A stretch of 64,000 nucleotides of DNA from positions 248,001-312,000 of the forward strand of contig NZ_CP159831.1 of assembly GCF_047730075.1 (NCBI RefSeq), written 5' to 3'. The DNA comes from Njordibacter sp905182035 (GTDB taxonomy: Bacteria > Pseudomonadota > Gammaproteobacteria > Pseudomonadales > Balneatricaceae). The notes beneath the pieces are model-generated. The model searched no databases. It was not told where the DNA came from and was given only the letters and a program-made list of their open reading frames with translations. Positions 36,369-45,274 of the stretch are shown one piece after another. Numbering within the stretch: the first letter of the stretch is position 1; the number at the start of each line of letters is the position of its first letter. The position numbers and the translations under genes were made by a program.

Positions 36369-36824
36369 TTACTTTTCTAAATAAAACGTCTGACTAAATT
36401 TTAACGGGATTGCCTCGACGTTCAAATCTGGCTGTATCTTTAATTCAAAACGCCACATTTCTTCTTCGGTGAAACGTAATTGTGCGATGTAGTAAATGGC
36501 GTTCTGTTCCTTAATTTGTTGAAAATCTAACGGCAATCTTTGCCCAATAATATTAGTTCGGGTGCCTGTAACCATGGCTGGTAGAGGATTTTTTGTGGCC
36601 TTATCGATCACTGATATATTTAATAAAGCACGGTTTCTGGCGCGAGTGAAGCCATAACTTTGGGCCACATCAGGGGTCACCATCATGGTGTTGAAGGCAT
36701 TGTAATGGATGTCGTACTTTTGGCTATGGATGGCCTGTTCTGCATAGCTGGGCAGTGCCAATGAAAGTGCCAATGAAACTAGTAATAAACAATAGATAAA
36801 GCTAAGGTAACGTGTAAGGTTCAT
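36369..36824 (-). CDS. DUF4426 exported protein
   Basis: A 151-aa secreted protein of unknown function. The N-terminal signal peptide (RYLSFIYCLLLVSLALSLAL) probably ends after SYA. The mature part is rich in short beta strands (YDIHYNAFNTMMVTPDVAQSYG, ALLNISVID). The family usually sits beside metX-metW, rdgB and hemW. Here it remains next to rdgB-hemW but on the opposite strand, and metX/metW are absent, which suggests local rearrangement. Confidence 0.85.
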   Translation of the reverse strand: MNLTRYLSFIYCLLLVSLALSLALPSYAEQAIHSQKYDIHYNAFNTMMVTPDVAQSYGFTRARNRALLNISVIDKATKNPLPAMVTGTRTNIIGQRLPLDFQQIKEQNAIYYIAQLRFTEEEMWRFELKIQPDLNVEAIPLKFSQTFYLEK

Positions 36825-36926
36825 GATATGTTGGCTTCTTTAGACCTATTACATAGGGTATTTAATGAGCCTCTAATTGTGCGTGATCCGTTCCAAAAAG
36901 TAAAAGCTAAATCAAGAGCAGTGAAA

Positions 36927-37290
36927 ATGGGTAATATCTTAATTACTGGAGCCAGCCGAGGGATTGGAGCAGCAACGGCACAGGTTTTAGCGGCTAAAGG
37001 CCATAGCAGCGCAGGTGGACGTTTCTCAAGAACAACAGGTGGTTGATTTATTTAACACCATTGATGCACGTCTAGGCTCTTTAACTGGGTTAGTTAACAA
37101 TGCAGGTATTTTGCTACCGCAAATGTCGGTGGAGCAGATGGACGCTGAGCGCATTAATCGTTTACTTACTACCAATGTTACAAGCTATTTTTTGTGCTGG
37201 AGAGAGGCCATTAAACGCATGGCATTAAAGCATGGAGGACGAGGTGGCGCTATCGTCAATGTATCTTCTGCGGATTTTACGCCAGTTTAA
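36927..37290 (+). pseudogene. Degenerate short-chain dehydrogenase/reductase gene
   Basis: The start MGNILITGASRGIGAATAQV at 36927 is a normal SDR nucleotide-binding N-terminus. After AAKGH the frame breaks, and SDR sequence resumes in another frame from about 37003 (AAQVDVSQEQQVVDLF), with GLVNNAGI intact. The join lacks roughly 25 residues expected between these blocks, so an internal deletion is likely. The second block stops shortly after GAIVNVSSA, before the catalytic YxxxK. The product cannot be an active SDR. No insertion sequence is visible at the breakpoints. Confidence 0.85.
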
Positions 37291-37451
37291 CGGACAGGCT
37301 AGTTGAGTAAAATGCCATACTTTTCACACGATTAAGCTGATGCTCAAACTAGAGCACTGTTAAGCTCACATCCCTAGTAGTCTCCATGCATCCAATATGA
37401 GACACTATTATGCAAAGGTCTTTCTAAGTCTATTAAGGGTGTTGATTCATC

Positions 37452-38033
37452 ATGACAAATGCAGGTGTGTTTTTAGTACAAACGGTTTTTGGGTTGTACC
37501 TAATGATGGTAATCATCCGTTTTATGTTGCAGTTGGCTAAGGCCGATTTCTACAATCCTTTAGCTCAAGCGGTGGTGAAATTAACTCAACCGTTTGTTTC
37601 AATCTTGCAAAAGGTAATGCCGCGTACAGGGCGCTTCAGTTTAGCTACTGTTGTGTTAGCATTTTTAGTGCAGTTGTTATTGATTGTGGTGGTGTTGTTA
37701 ATTGCTGGCTTTGGTCTGCCCAATCCGGTCAGTTTGGCCATATGGAGCCTAATAGGTTTGGCATCTCAAGTGCTCGACTTGTTATTCTTTGCGATACTTG
37801 CAAGCATTGTTTTGAGTTGGCTGGCCCCTCAAACTAAACATCCGGGCGCCTATTTGCTACATCAGCTTACAGAGCCAGTTATGGCGCCAGCACGGCGTAT
37901 GTTGCCTAATCTGGGTGGTTTAGATTTTTCGCCTATTCTGGTATTTATTATGATTAATTTAGTAGACATGCTGGTGATTCAGAATTTAGCTTCGAATTTC
38001 AGTATGCCCCGTGGTTTGGTTTTGGGGTTATAG
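37452..38033 (+). CDS. yggT: YggT-family membrane protein
   Basis: A 193-aa inner membrane protein with two YGGT repeats. The first contains IIRFMLQLAKADFYNPLAQAVVKLTQP, and the second contains VLSWLAPQTKHPGAYLLHQLTEPVMAP. There are about five hydrophobic segments. The family is linked by context to cell division and osmotic stress. It is normally next to proC and yggS, which in this window lie about 5.4 kb away on the other strand. Its stop overlaps the start region of xseB. Confidence 0.92.
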   Translation: MTNAGVFLVQTVFGLYLMMVIIRFMLQLAKADFYNPLAQAVVKLTQPFVSILQKVMPRTGRFSLATVVLAFLVQLLLIVVVLLIAGFGLPNPVSLAIWSLIGLASQVLDLLFFAILASIVLSWLAPQTKHPGAYLLHQLTEPVMAPARRMLPNLGGLDFSPILVFIMINLVDMLVIQNLASNFSMPRGLVLGL

Positions 38034-38035
38034 TG

Positions 38036-38281
38036 ATGACCAAGGATCAAACTACAAGCGCATTTAATTTTGAAGCTTCTTTGGCTGAGTTAGAAAGCTT
38101 AGTAAAGCAAATGGAACAGGGTGACTTAACCTTAGAAGACTCTCTTGCTGCCTTTGAACGTGGTATTACATTGACCCGTGGCTGCCAAACAGCGTTAGCG
38201 CAAGCGGAACAAAAGGTAAATGTATTGATGCAAGATGCTCAAGGCCGGGTTGTTGAACAGCCCTTTAGTAAGGAGTCTTAG
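38036..38281 (+). CDS. xseB: Exodeoxyribonuclease VII small subunit
   Basis: An 81-aa subunit that binds XseA and supports processive single-strand exonuclease activity. The family core FEASLAELESLVKQMEQGDLTLEDSL, followed by FERGITLTRGCQ and LAQAEQKV, forms the two-helix coiled coil expected. A GTG at 38033 overlapping the yggT stop is an alternative start. It leads the usual xseB-ispA-dxs order. Confidence 0.95.
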   Translation: MTKDQTTSAFNFEASLAELESLVKQMEQGDLTLEDSLAAFERGITLTRGCQTALAQAEQKVNVLMQDAQGRVVEQPFSKES

Positions 38282-38283
38282 GT

Positions 38284-39180
38284 TTGGACTTTGATTCATT
38301 AGAAGGCTTTCTTAGCCATTCTCAAATTAGGGTAGAGCAGTATCTAAATACGGCCATTGGTCAGCGCCGTGCCAGCGGAGTTTTGTCTCAAGCTATGGCC
38401 TATAGTGCCGTCCAAGGCGGTAAGCGAGTGAGGGCAGCTCTGATGTATGGCGCCGCCCGTGCTTGTGGTGTTGACCATGCCGCATTAGACCCGCTGGCAG
38501 CTGCCGTTGAATCAATGCATGCCTATTCTTTGATTCACGATGACCTGCCAGCTATGGATGATGATGCCTTACGCCGCGGTCAACCCAGCTGTCACGTTGC
38601 CTTTGATGAAGCCACTGCCGTTCTAGCAGGTGACGCCTTGCAAGCTTTGGCTTTTGAGTTTCTGGCTAGTGCACAAGGCCCGAAAATAAGTGCCGAGCAA
38701 TGTTTGGCTATGGTGGCCTGTTTGGCCCAAGCTTCCGGTGCTAAAGGTATGGTGGCTGGACAAATGTTGGATATGGCAGCAGCACATGATGCAGTTAATT
38801 TAGCACAGTTGGAGCATCTTCATCGTTTAAAAACGGGCGCTTTGATTGTTGCAAGCGTAGAGATTGGCGCTTTGTCACAGAGCCATGTTAGCCCTAAACA
38901 AATTGATAATTTACGTGCTTATGCGCAAGCCATTGGTTTAGCCTTCCAGGTGAAAGACGATATTTTGGACATTGAAGGCGATACGGCAACCTTAGGTAAA
39001 GCCCAAGGTTCAGATTTAATCAATGACAAATCTACCTACCCGGCATTGCTGGGTATGACTGCTGCTAAAGCACGGTTGATGGAGCTACATCAACAGGCTA
39101 AAGACGCCGTTGCAGGATTTGGTGCTGCAGCAGAGCCTTTGGTTTGGCTGGCAGACTTTATTGTCAACCGTAAGCACTAG
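38284..39180 (+). CDS. ispA: Farnesyl (geranyl) diphosphate synthase IspA
   Basis: Condenses isopentenyl and dimethylallyl diphosphate to C10/C15 prenyl diphosphates. The 298-aa protein has the first aspartate-rich motif DDLPAMDDD with following RRG, and the second motif DDILD. It starts with TTG (MDFDSLEG), a choice supported by AGGAG 8 nt upstream and by the lack of any nearby ATG before the conserved region. It begins 2 nt after xseB and ends 4 nt before dxs, so the isoprenoid genes form an operon. Confidence 0.96.
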   Translation: MDFDSLEGFLSHSQIRVEQYLNTAIGQRRASGVLSQAMAYSAVQGGKRVRAALMYGAARACGVDHAALDPLAAAVESMHAYSLIHDDLPAMDDDALRRGQPSCHVAFDEATAVLAGDALQALAFEFLASAQGPKISAEQCLAMVACLAQASGAKGMVAGQMLDMAAAHDAVNLAQLEHLHRLKTGALIVASVEIGALSQSHVSPKQIDNLRAYAQAIGLAFQVKDDILDIEGDTATLGKAQGSDLINDKSTYPALLGMTAAKARLMELHQQAKDAVAGFGAAAEPLVWLADFIVNRKH

Positions 39181-39184
39181 TAAC

Positions 39185-40969
39185 ATGTTCCCAGTTATCC
39201 TAAAAATTCCACGGCAAATGCCGACCACCCTTTTGTTTGATCAGGTGGATGGTGTGGTCGATTTGCGTAAGCTAAAGCTAGAGCAATTGCCTCAATTAGC
39301 TTATGAATTACGCTTGGCGTTGTTATACAGCGTGGGTCAAACTGGAGGTCATTTGGGTGCCGGGTTAGGGGTGATAGAACTCACCATTGCCTTGCATTAT
39401 TTGCTTGATACGCCGAACGACCGGTTGATCTGGGATGTGGGCCACCAAGCCTATCCACATAAGATGCTGACTGGGCGCAAGCAAGCCATGTTAAGCATGC
39501 GGCAGGCCGGTGGTTTAGCACCATTCCCCAAACGAGAAGAAAGCCCATTTGATGCTTTTGGTGTGGGCCATGCCAGTACCTCTATTAGTGCTTTATTAGG
39601 TATGGTGTTGGCAAGCAATAATCCTCTGGCCCGCCATGTGGCGGTGATTGGAGATGGAGCCCTTACGGCGGGCATGGCCTTTGAAGCGTTAAATCACATG
39701 GCCCATTGCCAAGCCAATGCGCTCATTATCGTCAACGATAATGATATGGCGATTGATGAAAATCTGGGTGGTTTGGCGACCTTTTTGGATGATCACCATG
39801 GCTACGGTGGGCCATCCCAGTGGTTTACGGCGTTAGGCTTTACCTACCGAGGCCCTGTGGACGGTCATGATTTGCCACAATTAATGTTAGCGGTTAGTGA
39901 ATTGGTGAGCCTTCCTGGGCCTAAGCTGTTGCATATCCACACCTTAAAAGGCAAAGGTTATGGCCCAGCTGAGCTTGATCCAGTTGGTTATCATGCGCTC
40001 TCAAAAATTGACCCAATTGAAGTTGTGGTCACTAAAAAGGGCCCCACTTATGCTCAAGTGTTTGGCAAGTGGGTTTGCGAAAAGGCACGAACAGATGATC
40101 GTTTGATGGCTATTACCCCTGCCATGGTTGGTGGTTCAGGTCTTGAGCCTTTTGCCAAAGAGTTTAGCACCCGTTTGTTTGATGTAGCTATTGCCGAACA
40201 GCATGCGCTTACCTTGGCAGCGGGTATGGCGTGTGAAGGAGCTAAACCTGTAGTGGCTATTTATTCTACCTTTTTGCAGCGTGGTTATGATCAACTTATC
40301 CATGATATTGCGTTGCAGGATTTGGATCTATTGTTGGCCATTGATCGTGCTGGAGTCGTGGGTGAAGATGGAGCAACCCATACGGGCGCTTATGATCTGG
40401 CTTTTTTGCGTTGTTTGCCTAATCTGCTAGTGATGGCGCCTAGTACTGCTACTGAAGCTCGCGCAATGCTAAGTTTTGGTTATGCATATTGTGGACCTGC
40501 TGCGGTGCGTTATCCCCGTGGAGAGGCGTTAGAGGGAGCCCCATTGGTAGGCCCCATTGAACTGGGTCGAGGGCAGGTGATTCGCTCTGCAAATAAACCT
40601 AATGCTATTGCTATACTGAATTTTGGGACTTTGTTAGACAAGGCAGCAGCCTTGGCAGAGGCTCACGATGCCACCTTGGTAGATATGCGTTTCGTGAAAC
40701 CATTAGATGAAATTCTACTGCAACAATTACTAGTTCAACATAATGGTTTTGTCACCATAGAAGATCATAGCCGTATCGGTGGCGCAGGTTCTGCTGTGAG
40801 TGAGTGGTTGGTGCAGCAAAAAACTCAAGTGAGATTGTTGTGTCTAGGCCACGAAGACAGATCACTGCCTCACGGAAACCGCGAACAGGTGTTGCACAGT
40901 ACGGGCTTATCTGAGGCTGCAATGACAAGGAAAATTAAGGCTTGGAAAACACGATTATTTGCCGAATAA
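39185..40969 (+). CDS. dxs: 1-deoxy-D-xylulose-5-phosphate synthase Dxs
   Basis: Thiamine diphosphate enzyme making DXP from pyruvate and glyceraldehyde 3-phosphate, the entry to the MEP pathway. It contains LIWDVGHQAYPHKMLTGR, the ThDP motif GDGALTAG...NDND and the transketolase-like FDVAIAEQHALTLAAGMA. From the ATG at 39185 it is 594 aa, about 25 shorter than Escherichia coli Dxs. The N-terminus is compact and several family-conserved stretches are altered (NDNDMAIDENLGGL). ATG 39218 is an alternative start, as neither has a strong ribosome site. The end overlaps convergent ribA by 15 nt. Confidence 0.93.
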   Translation: MFPVILKIPRQMPTTLLFDQVDGVVDLRKLKLEQLPQLAYELRLALLYSVGQTGGHLGAGLGVIELTIALHYLLDTPNDRLIWDVGHQAYPHKMLTGRKQAMLSMRQAGGLAPFPKREESPFDAFGVGHASTSISALLGMVLASNNPLARHVAVIGDGALTAGMAFEALNHMAHCQANALIIVNDNDMAIDENLGGLATFLDDHHGYGGPSQWFTALGFTYRGPVDGHDLPQLMLAVSELVSLPGPKLLHIHTLKGKGYGPAELDPVGYHALSKIDPIEVVVTKKGPTYAQVFGKWVCEKARTDDRLMAITPAMVGGSGLEPFAKEFSTRLFDVAIAEQHALTLAAGMACEGAKPVVAIYSTFLQRGYDQLIHDIALQDLDLLLAIDRAGVVGEDGATHTGAYDLAFLRCLPNLLVMAPSTATEARAMLSFGYAYCGPAAVRYPRGEALEGAPLVGPIELGRGQVIRSANKPNAIAILNFGTLLDKAAALAEAHDATLVDMRFVKPLDEILLQQLLVQHNGFVTIEDHSRIGGAGSAVSEWLVQQKTQVRLLCLGHEDRSLPHGNREQVLHSTGLSEAAMTRKIKAWKTRLFAE

Positions 40970-41545
40970 ATGGTCTAGTTTGCTAGCCTTGGTGGCTAGG
41001 TAGGCTTTGTTATGGCTGTTTTCCCCCACTTCTAGTGGTTGGCGTTGTTCTACGGTAATGCCAAGATCTGTGAGGGCTTTGATTTTTTTTGGATTGTTGG
41101 TCATTAATTGCACGGACTTGATTTGTAGGTAATCAAACATATCTTTGGTCATATCGTAGGTGCGCATGTCCGCATCAAAACCTAAGCGCTCGTTGGCTTC
41201 TACAGTGTCCGCTCCTTGGTCTTGTAGATTGTAAGCCTTTATTTTGTTTAATAAACCGATACCACGGCCTTCTTGGCGCAAGTACAAAAGCACACCACGG
41301 CCTTCTGTGGAAATGCGTTTTAGGGCTTCTTGTAACTGATAACCACAATCGCAACGCATACTGAACAAGGCATCACCCGTTAAGCACTCCGAGTGCAATC
41401 GTGCTAGCACGGCGGTACCATCAGTAAGGTCTCCCATGCTTAGGGCTAGATGCTCTTTGCCAGTTTCGCTATCGGCAAAACCATGCATATCGAAAGTGCC
41501 GTAAGGGGTCGGCAGCAATGAGGAGGCAACATGGATAGTAGACAC
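40955..41545 (-). CDS. ribA: GTP cyclohydrolase II
   Basis: First step of riboflavin synthesis: opens GTP to diaminohydroxyphosphoribosylaminopyrimidine. The 196-aa monofunctional enzyme has zinc ligands in CLTGDALFSMRCDC (C-X10-C-X-C) and the catalytic stretch YLRQEGRGIGLLNKIKAYNLQ. It is standalone and convergent with dxs, overlapping its last 15 nt, so the two mRNAs have complementary 3' ends. Confidence 0.97.
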   Translation of the reverse strand: MSTIHVASSLLPTPYGTFDMHGFADSETGKEHLALSMGDLTDGTAVLARLHSECLTGDALFSMRCDCGYQLQEALKRISTEGRGVLLYLRQEGRGIGLLNKIKAYNLQDQGADTVEANERLGFDADMRTYDMTKDMFDYLQIKSVQLMTNNPKKIKALTDLGITVEQRQPLEVGENSHNKAYLATKASKLDHLFGK

Positions 41546-41717
41546 GGAAATTCCTTAAACAACAACGGTGATCAAAATATAGTATCCCCATTAGGTGGGG
41601 GCTGCAAACCATATCACAAGTGGCCGGATGGCAAAATACTATGGGGAGTGCTTTCCCCCTTTTAATGGCGTGTCAGGGTATAATAACTGCATATTTTTGA
41701 ATTAATCAGGAAATCAC

Positions 41718-43376
41718 ATGGCGCAGTTTGTGTATACGATGAATCGGGTTGGAAAAGTGGTTCCTCCCAAGCGTGAAATTTTAAAGAACATCTCTTTGTC
41801 CTTCTTTCCTGGTGCCAAAATTGGCGTCTTGGGTTTAAATGGTTCTGGTAAATCTAGCTTGTTGCGCATCATGGCTGGGGTCGACAAAGAGTATAATGGT
41901 GAGGCGCGTCCACAACCTGGCATCAATGTGGGTTATTTAGAACAAGAGCCACAGTTAGATGACTCCAAAACTGTACGTGAAGTGGTTGAGGAAGCCGTTG
42001 CAGAAGCAAAAAATGCCTTAACAGCATTAGACTCTGTATATGCCGCTTATGCAGAACCCGATGCAGATTTTGATGCCTTGGCAGCCGAGCAAGCGAAGCT
42101 AGAAGATATCATTCAAGCCAGTGATGCTCACAATCTAGAACGCACCTTAGAAGTGGCGGCAGAAGCCTTGCGTTTGCCTGGCTGGGATGAAAAAGTAGAA
42201 TATCTGTCTGGTGGTGAACGCCGCCGTGTAGCTTTGTGTCGTTTACTACTGAACAAACCAGATATGTTGTTGCTAGACGAGCCAACGAACCACTTGGATG
42301 CTGAGTCTGTGGCTTGGTTAGAGCGCTTCTTGGTAGATTATAACGGCACCGTTGTGGCTATCACCCACGACCGTTACTTCCTTGATAACGCTGCTGGTTG
42401 GATTTTGGAGCTAGATCGGGGTCACGGTATCCCTTACGAAGGTAACTACTCGTCTTGGTTAGAGCAAAAAGAAGCGCGTTTGATTCAAGAAGGGCGCCAG
42501 CAAGCGTCCCACGAAAAGTCGGTGAAGTCAGAGTTGGATTGGGTACGCAGTAATGCCAAAGGGCGTCAAGCTAAATCTAAAGCTCGTTTAGCGCGTTTTG
42601 AAGAATTAAACTCACGTGAATTCCAAGAAAGAAACGAAACTTCTGAAATCTATATTCCACCTGGCCCGCGTTTAGGTGACAAAGTAATTGACGTGAGTGG
42701 TGTAAGTAAAGCCTTTGGCGACAAGATGTTAGTGGAAGGTTTGCAATTCAGTATGCCCCAAGGTGCTATTGTTGGTGTTGTAGGTGGTAACGGTGCTGGT
42801 AAATCAACCTTGTTCAAGATGCTTACGGGCAGCGAACAGCCAGATTCAGGTAGCATAGAAATAGGTGACACTGTTGAATTAGCCCATGTAGACCAGATGC
42901 GTGAGCTAGACGGTACTAAAACTGTGTGGGAAGAATTGTCCGACGGTCTGGACATCATTACCGTGGGCAATTATCAGGTGCCTTCTCGTGCTTATGCTGG
43001 GCGTTTTAACTTTAAAGGTAATGATCAGCAGAAGTTTGTGAAAGACTTGTCTGGTGGTGAACGTAACCGGTTACACCTTGCTAAACTGTTAAAGCAAGGT
43101 GGCAACGTGTTGCTTCTAGACGAACCAACTAACGACCTAGATGTAGAAACCTTACGTGCCCTAGAAGAGGCTCTGTTAGCGTTTCCTGGCGCTGCCATCG
43201 TGATCTCTCACGACCGTTGGTTCCTAGACCGTGTCTGTACCCACACATTGGCCTACGAAGGTGATTCTAAGGTGTCTTTCTTTGAAGGTAACTACTCGGA
43301 ATATGCCGAAGATTATAGGGCCCGTACAGGCAAGGACCACCAGCCTACGCGAGTGAAGTATAAAAAGCTGGCTTAA
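41718..43376 (+). CDS. ettA: Energy-dependent translational throttle protein EttA
   Basis: ABC-F ATPase that binds the ribosomal E site and gates translation according to ATP/ADP. The 552 aa contain two ABC cassettes: GLNGSGKSS with LSGGERRR and LLLDEPTNHLD, and GGNGAGKST with LSGGERNR and LLLDEPTNDLD. The inter-domain linker carries the lysine-rich WVRSNAKGRQAKSKARL. There is no membrane domain. Length and opening AQFVYTMNRVGKVVPPKR are typical of EttA rather than Uup or YheS. Confidence 0.97.
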   Translation: MAQFVYTMNRVGKVVPPKREILKNISLSFFPGAKIGVLGLNGSGKSSLLRIMAGVDKEYNGEARPQPGINVGYLEQEPQLDDSKTVREVVEEAVAEAKNALTALDSVYAAYAEPDADFDALAAEQAKLEDIIQASDAHNLERTLEVAAEALRLPGWDEKVEYLSGGERRRVALCRLLLNKPDMLLLDEPTNHLDAESVAWLERFLVDYNGTVVAITHDRYFLDNAAGWILELDRGHGIPYEGNYSSWLEQKEARLIQEGRQQASHEKSVKSELDWVRSNAKGRQAKSKARLARFEELNSREFQERNETSEIYIPPGPRLGDKVIDVSGVSKAFGDKMLVEGLQFSMPQGAIVGVVGGNGAGKSTLFKMLTGSEQPDSGSIEIGDTVELAHVDQMRELDGTKTVWEELSDGLDIITVGNYQVPSRAYAGRFNFKGNDQQKFVKDLSGGERNRLHLAKLLKQGGNVLLLDEPTNDLDVETLRALEEALLAFPGAAIVISHDRWFLDRVCTHTLAYEGDSKVSFFEGNYSEYAEDYRARTGKDHQPTRVKYKKLA

Positions 43377-43452
43377 AGCAGTTCGTTGCTGCCGTTATGC
43401 CCAGATTAGCTGAAATATCTTGGATACTCGGCTTAGCTAAATATGGCTGTCA

Positions 43453-44280
43453 TTAGGCCTTAAATAGCTGAGCTAACTCTTTAGAACGATGGTGGGCCGC
43501 CGTCATAGCCTGGCTACAGAGTTGGCTAAAATCACCGTCATTAAAGGTATTTATGGCTTGTTCTGTTGTGCCATTGGGTGAAGTGACGGCAACCCGTAAT
43601 TGAGCTGGTGTTTGCTGGCTTTGTTGAGCCATCTGGGCAGCCCCTGCGGCTGTTTGAAGTACCAGTTGTTGTGCCACATCATTAGTTAGTCCGAGTTTTT
43701 CGGCACCAGCGATCATGGCTTCCATCATTAAGAAGTAATAAGCTGGCCCACTGCCTGAAACAGCTGTAACAGCGTCAATATGGGCTTCGGTTTCCACCCA
43801 CAAGGCTAAACCTACTGACTGCATGATCGTGCTGGCAGTTTGCTTTTGTGTGGGGGAAACTCTGTCTGTAGCAAATAACCCTGCAGCACCTTGGCCTACC
43901 AATGAGGGGGTGTTGGGCATGCAACGCACAATAGGAACTTTTTTCCCCAGCCAAATTTCTATACTGTTGGCTAAAATGCCAGCGGCCACTGAGACAATCA
44001 GTTGTCTGGAGACGTCTACTGCAGGTGCAATGCTTTGTACCAAATCTCCCATCATGTGTGGTTTTACGCCTAATACAATGACGTCAGCTTGATGACACAG
44101 GGCTAGGTTATCGGTACTGGTATGGATGCCCGTGTCTGCTGCTAACACGTCTAATTTAGATTGGGTGCGGCCACTGGCGGAAATTTTGCTTTGCGGGTAC
44201 CCCGCTGCAAGCATGCCTTTGAGAATGGCTTGTGCCATGTTGCCGGCACCGATAAATGCAATGTGGGGAGTCTGTGGCAT
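43453..44280 (-). CDS. proC: Pyrroline-5-carboxylate reductase
   Basis: NADPH-dependent last step of proline synthesis. The 275-aa protein has the Rossmann motif IAFIGAGNMAQAILKGML, PNTPSLVGQGAAGLF, AVSGSGPAYYFLMMEAM and the C-terminal SPNGTTEQAI signature. It follows yggS with a 45-bp gap, the usual yggS-proC pair, but yggT is missing from its normal downstream place. Confidence 0.97.
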   Translation of the reverse strand: MPQTPHIAFIGAGNMAQAILKGMLAAGYPQSKISASGRTQSKLDVLAADTGIHTSTDNLALCHQADVIVLGVKPHMMGDLVQSIAPAVDVSRQLIVSVAAGILANSIEIWLGKKVPIVRCMPNTPSLVGQGAAGLFATDRVSPTQKQTASTIMQSVGLALWVETEAHIDAVTAVSGSGPAYYFLMMEAMIAGAEKLGLTNDVAQQLVLQTAAGAAQMAQQSQQTPAQLRVAVTSPNGTTEQAINTFNDGDFSQLCSQAMTAAHHRSKELAQLFKA

Positions 44281-44325
44281 GGTCTTGTCCTAGTTGTTGA
44301 CGTTATTGTATGTAGTTTTAGGTTG

Positions 44326-45045
44326 TTATAGCTCAGGGTTAAGGGTGTTGCGGGCACCAAAGATATCCGTGCCAATACGGACTATGGTTGAACCGCAAGC
44401 AATGGCGCTAGTCAGATCGCCAGACATGCCCATAGAAAGCTGTTTTATTTGTGGGTAAGCGTGGTTAAGTTGGTCTCTTGCAGCCGCCATTTTATTAAAA
44501 GCATGGTGTTGGCTAGACTCGGTTTGACCTGCAGCAGGTATACACATTAAGCCGCATAATAACAAATTAGGTAATTGTGAAACCTGATCCACAAGCTCTT
44601 CTAATTGCTTCAGTGGCACGCCATTTTTATTGCTTTCGTTACTAATGTTAACTTGTATGAGCACTTTTAATGGTGGTAGATGAGATGGTCTATGTTGGCT
44701 AAGGCGGCGGGCGATTTTATCTCTATCCAAGGTGTGGACCCAATCAAACTGGGCTGCGATACTCTTGGTTTTGTTGCTCTGAATGGCACCGATAAAATGC
44801 CACTCAATATCGTCATGGGGGCAGCCTTCAATTTTCTCCAAAGCATCTTGTAGGTAATTTTCTCCAAAGTGGCGCTGGCCATGATTATAGGCCTCGATAA
44901 CGGCACTCAAAGGTTTGGTTTTGCTGACCGCCAATAACATCACATCATGTGTGAGTCGGCTAGATGCTTGGCAGGCCTCATTAATACGCTGTTGGGTACG
45001 GATGAGAGCTTGGGGGATGGTCTGTTGGGTAGCATAAGAGGTCAT
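44326..45045 (-). CDS. yggS: YggS/PLPBP pyridoxal-phosphate homeostasis protein
   Basis: Single-domain PLP-binding protein that controls cellular vitamin B6 and amino-acid balance. The PLP lysine is in LLAVSKTKPL, with FGENYLQDAL, WHFIGAIQSNK and the C-terminal LSMGMSGDLTSAIACGSTIVRIGTDIFGAR region typical of the family. About 239 aa from the ATG at 45045. A TTG two codons upstream is the alternative. It is directly upstream of proC. Confidence 0.96.
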   Translation of the reverse strand: MTSYATQQTIPQALIRTQQRINEACQASSRLTHDVMLLAVSKTKPLSAVIEAYNHGQRHFGENYLQDALEKIEGCPHDDIEWHFIGAIQSNKTKSIAAQFDWVHTLDRDKIARRLSQHRPSHLPPLKVLIQVNISNESNKNGVPLKQLEELVDQVSQLPNLLLCGLMCIPAAGQTESSQHHAFNKMAAARDQLNHAYPQIKQLSMGMSGDLTSAIACGSTIVRIGTDIFGARNTLNPEL

Positions 45046-45274
45046 AAGCAAGCGCAGTAAAATGTCACAAGTAAGCGGTACTTATTATGGTAACAATTCT
45101 AGCGTGTGTGTCATAGGGCGCTGTTAAGGGTAAAAATTGAGGGAGACGGACTTAAAGTTAACACAGAGCGACCCAGTCATAGGTCTATGGTGCGAATAGC
45201 TTGAGCTTGAGGGTATTAGCCAATATCATGGCCTATTGTTTAGATTTTTAAAATAGCCCACAGCATTTGGATCC

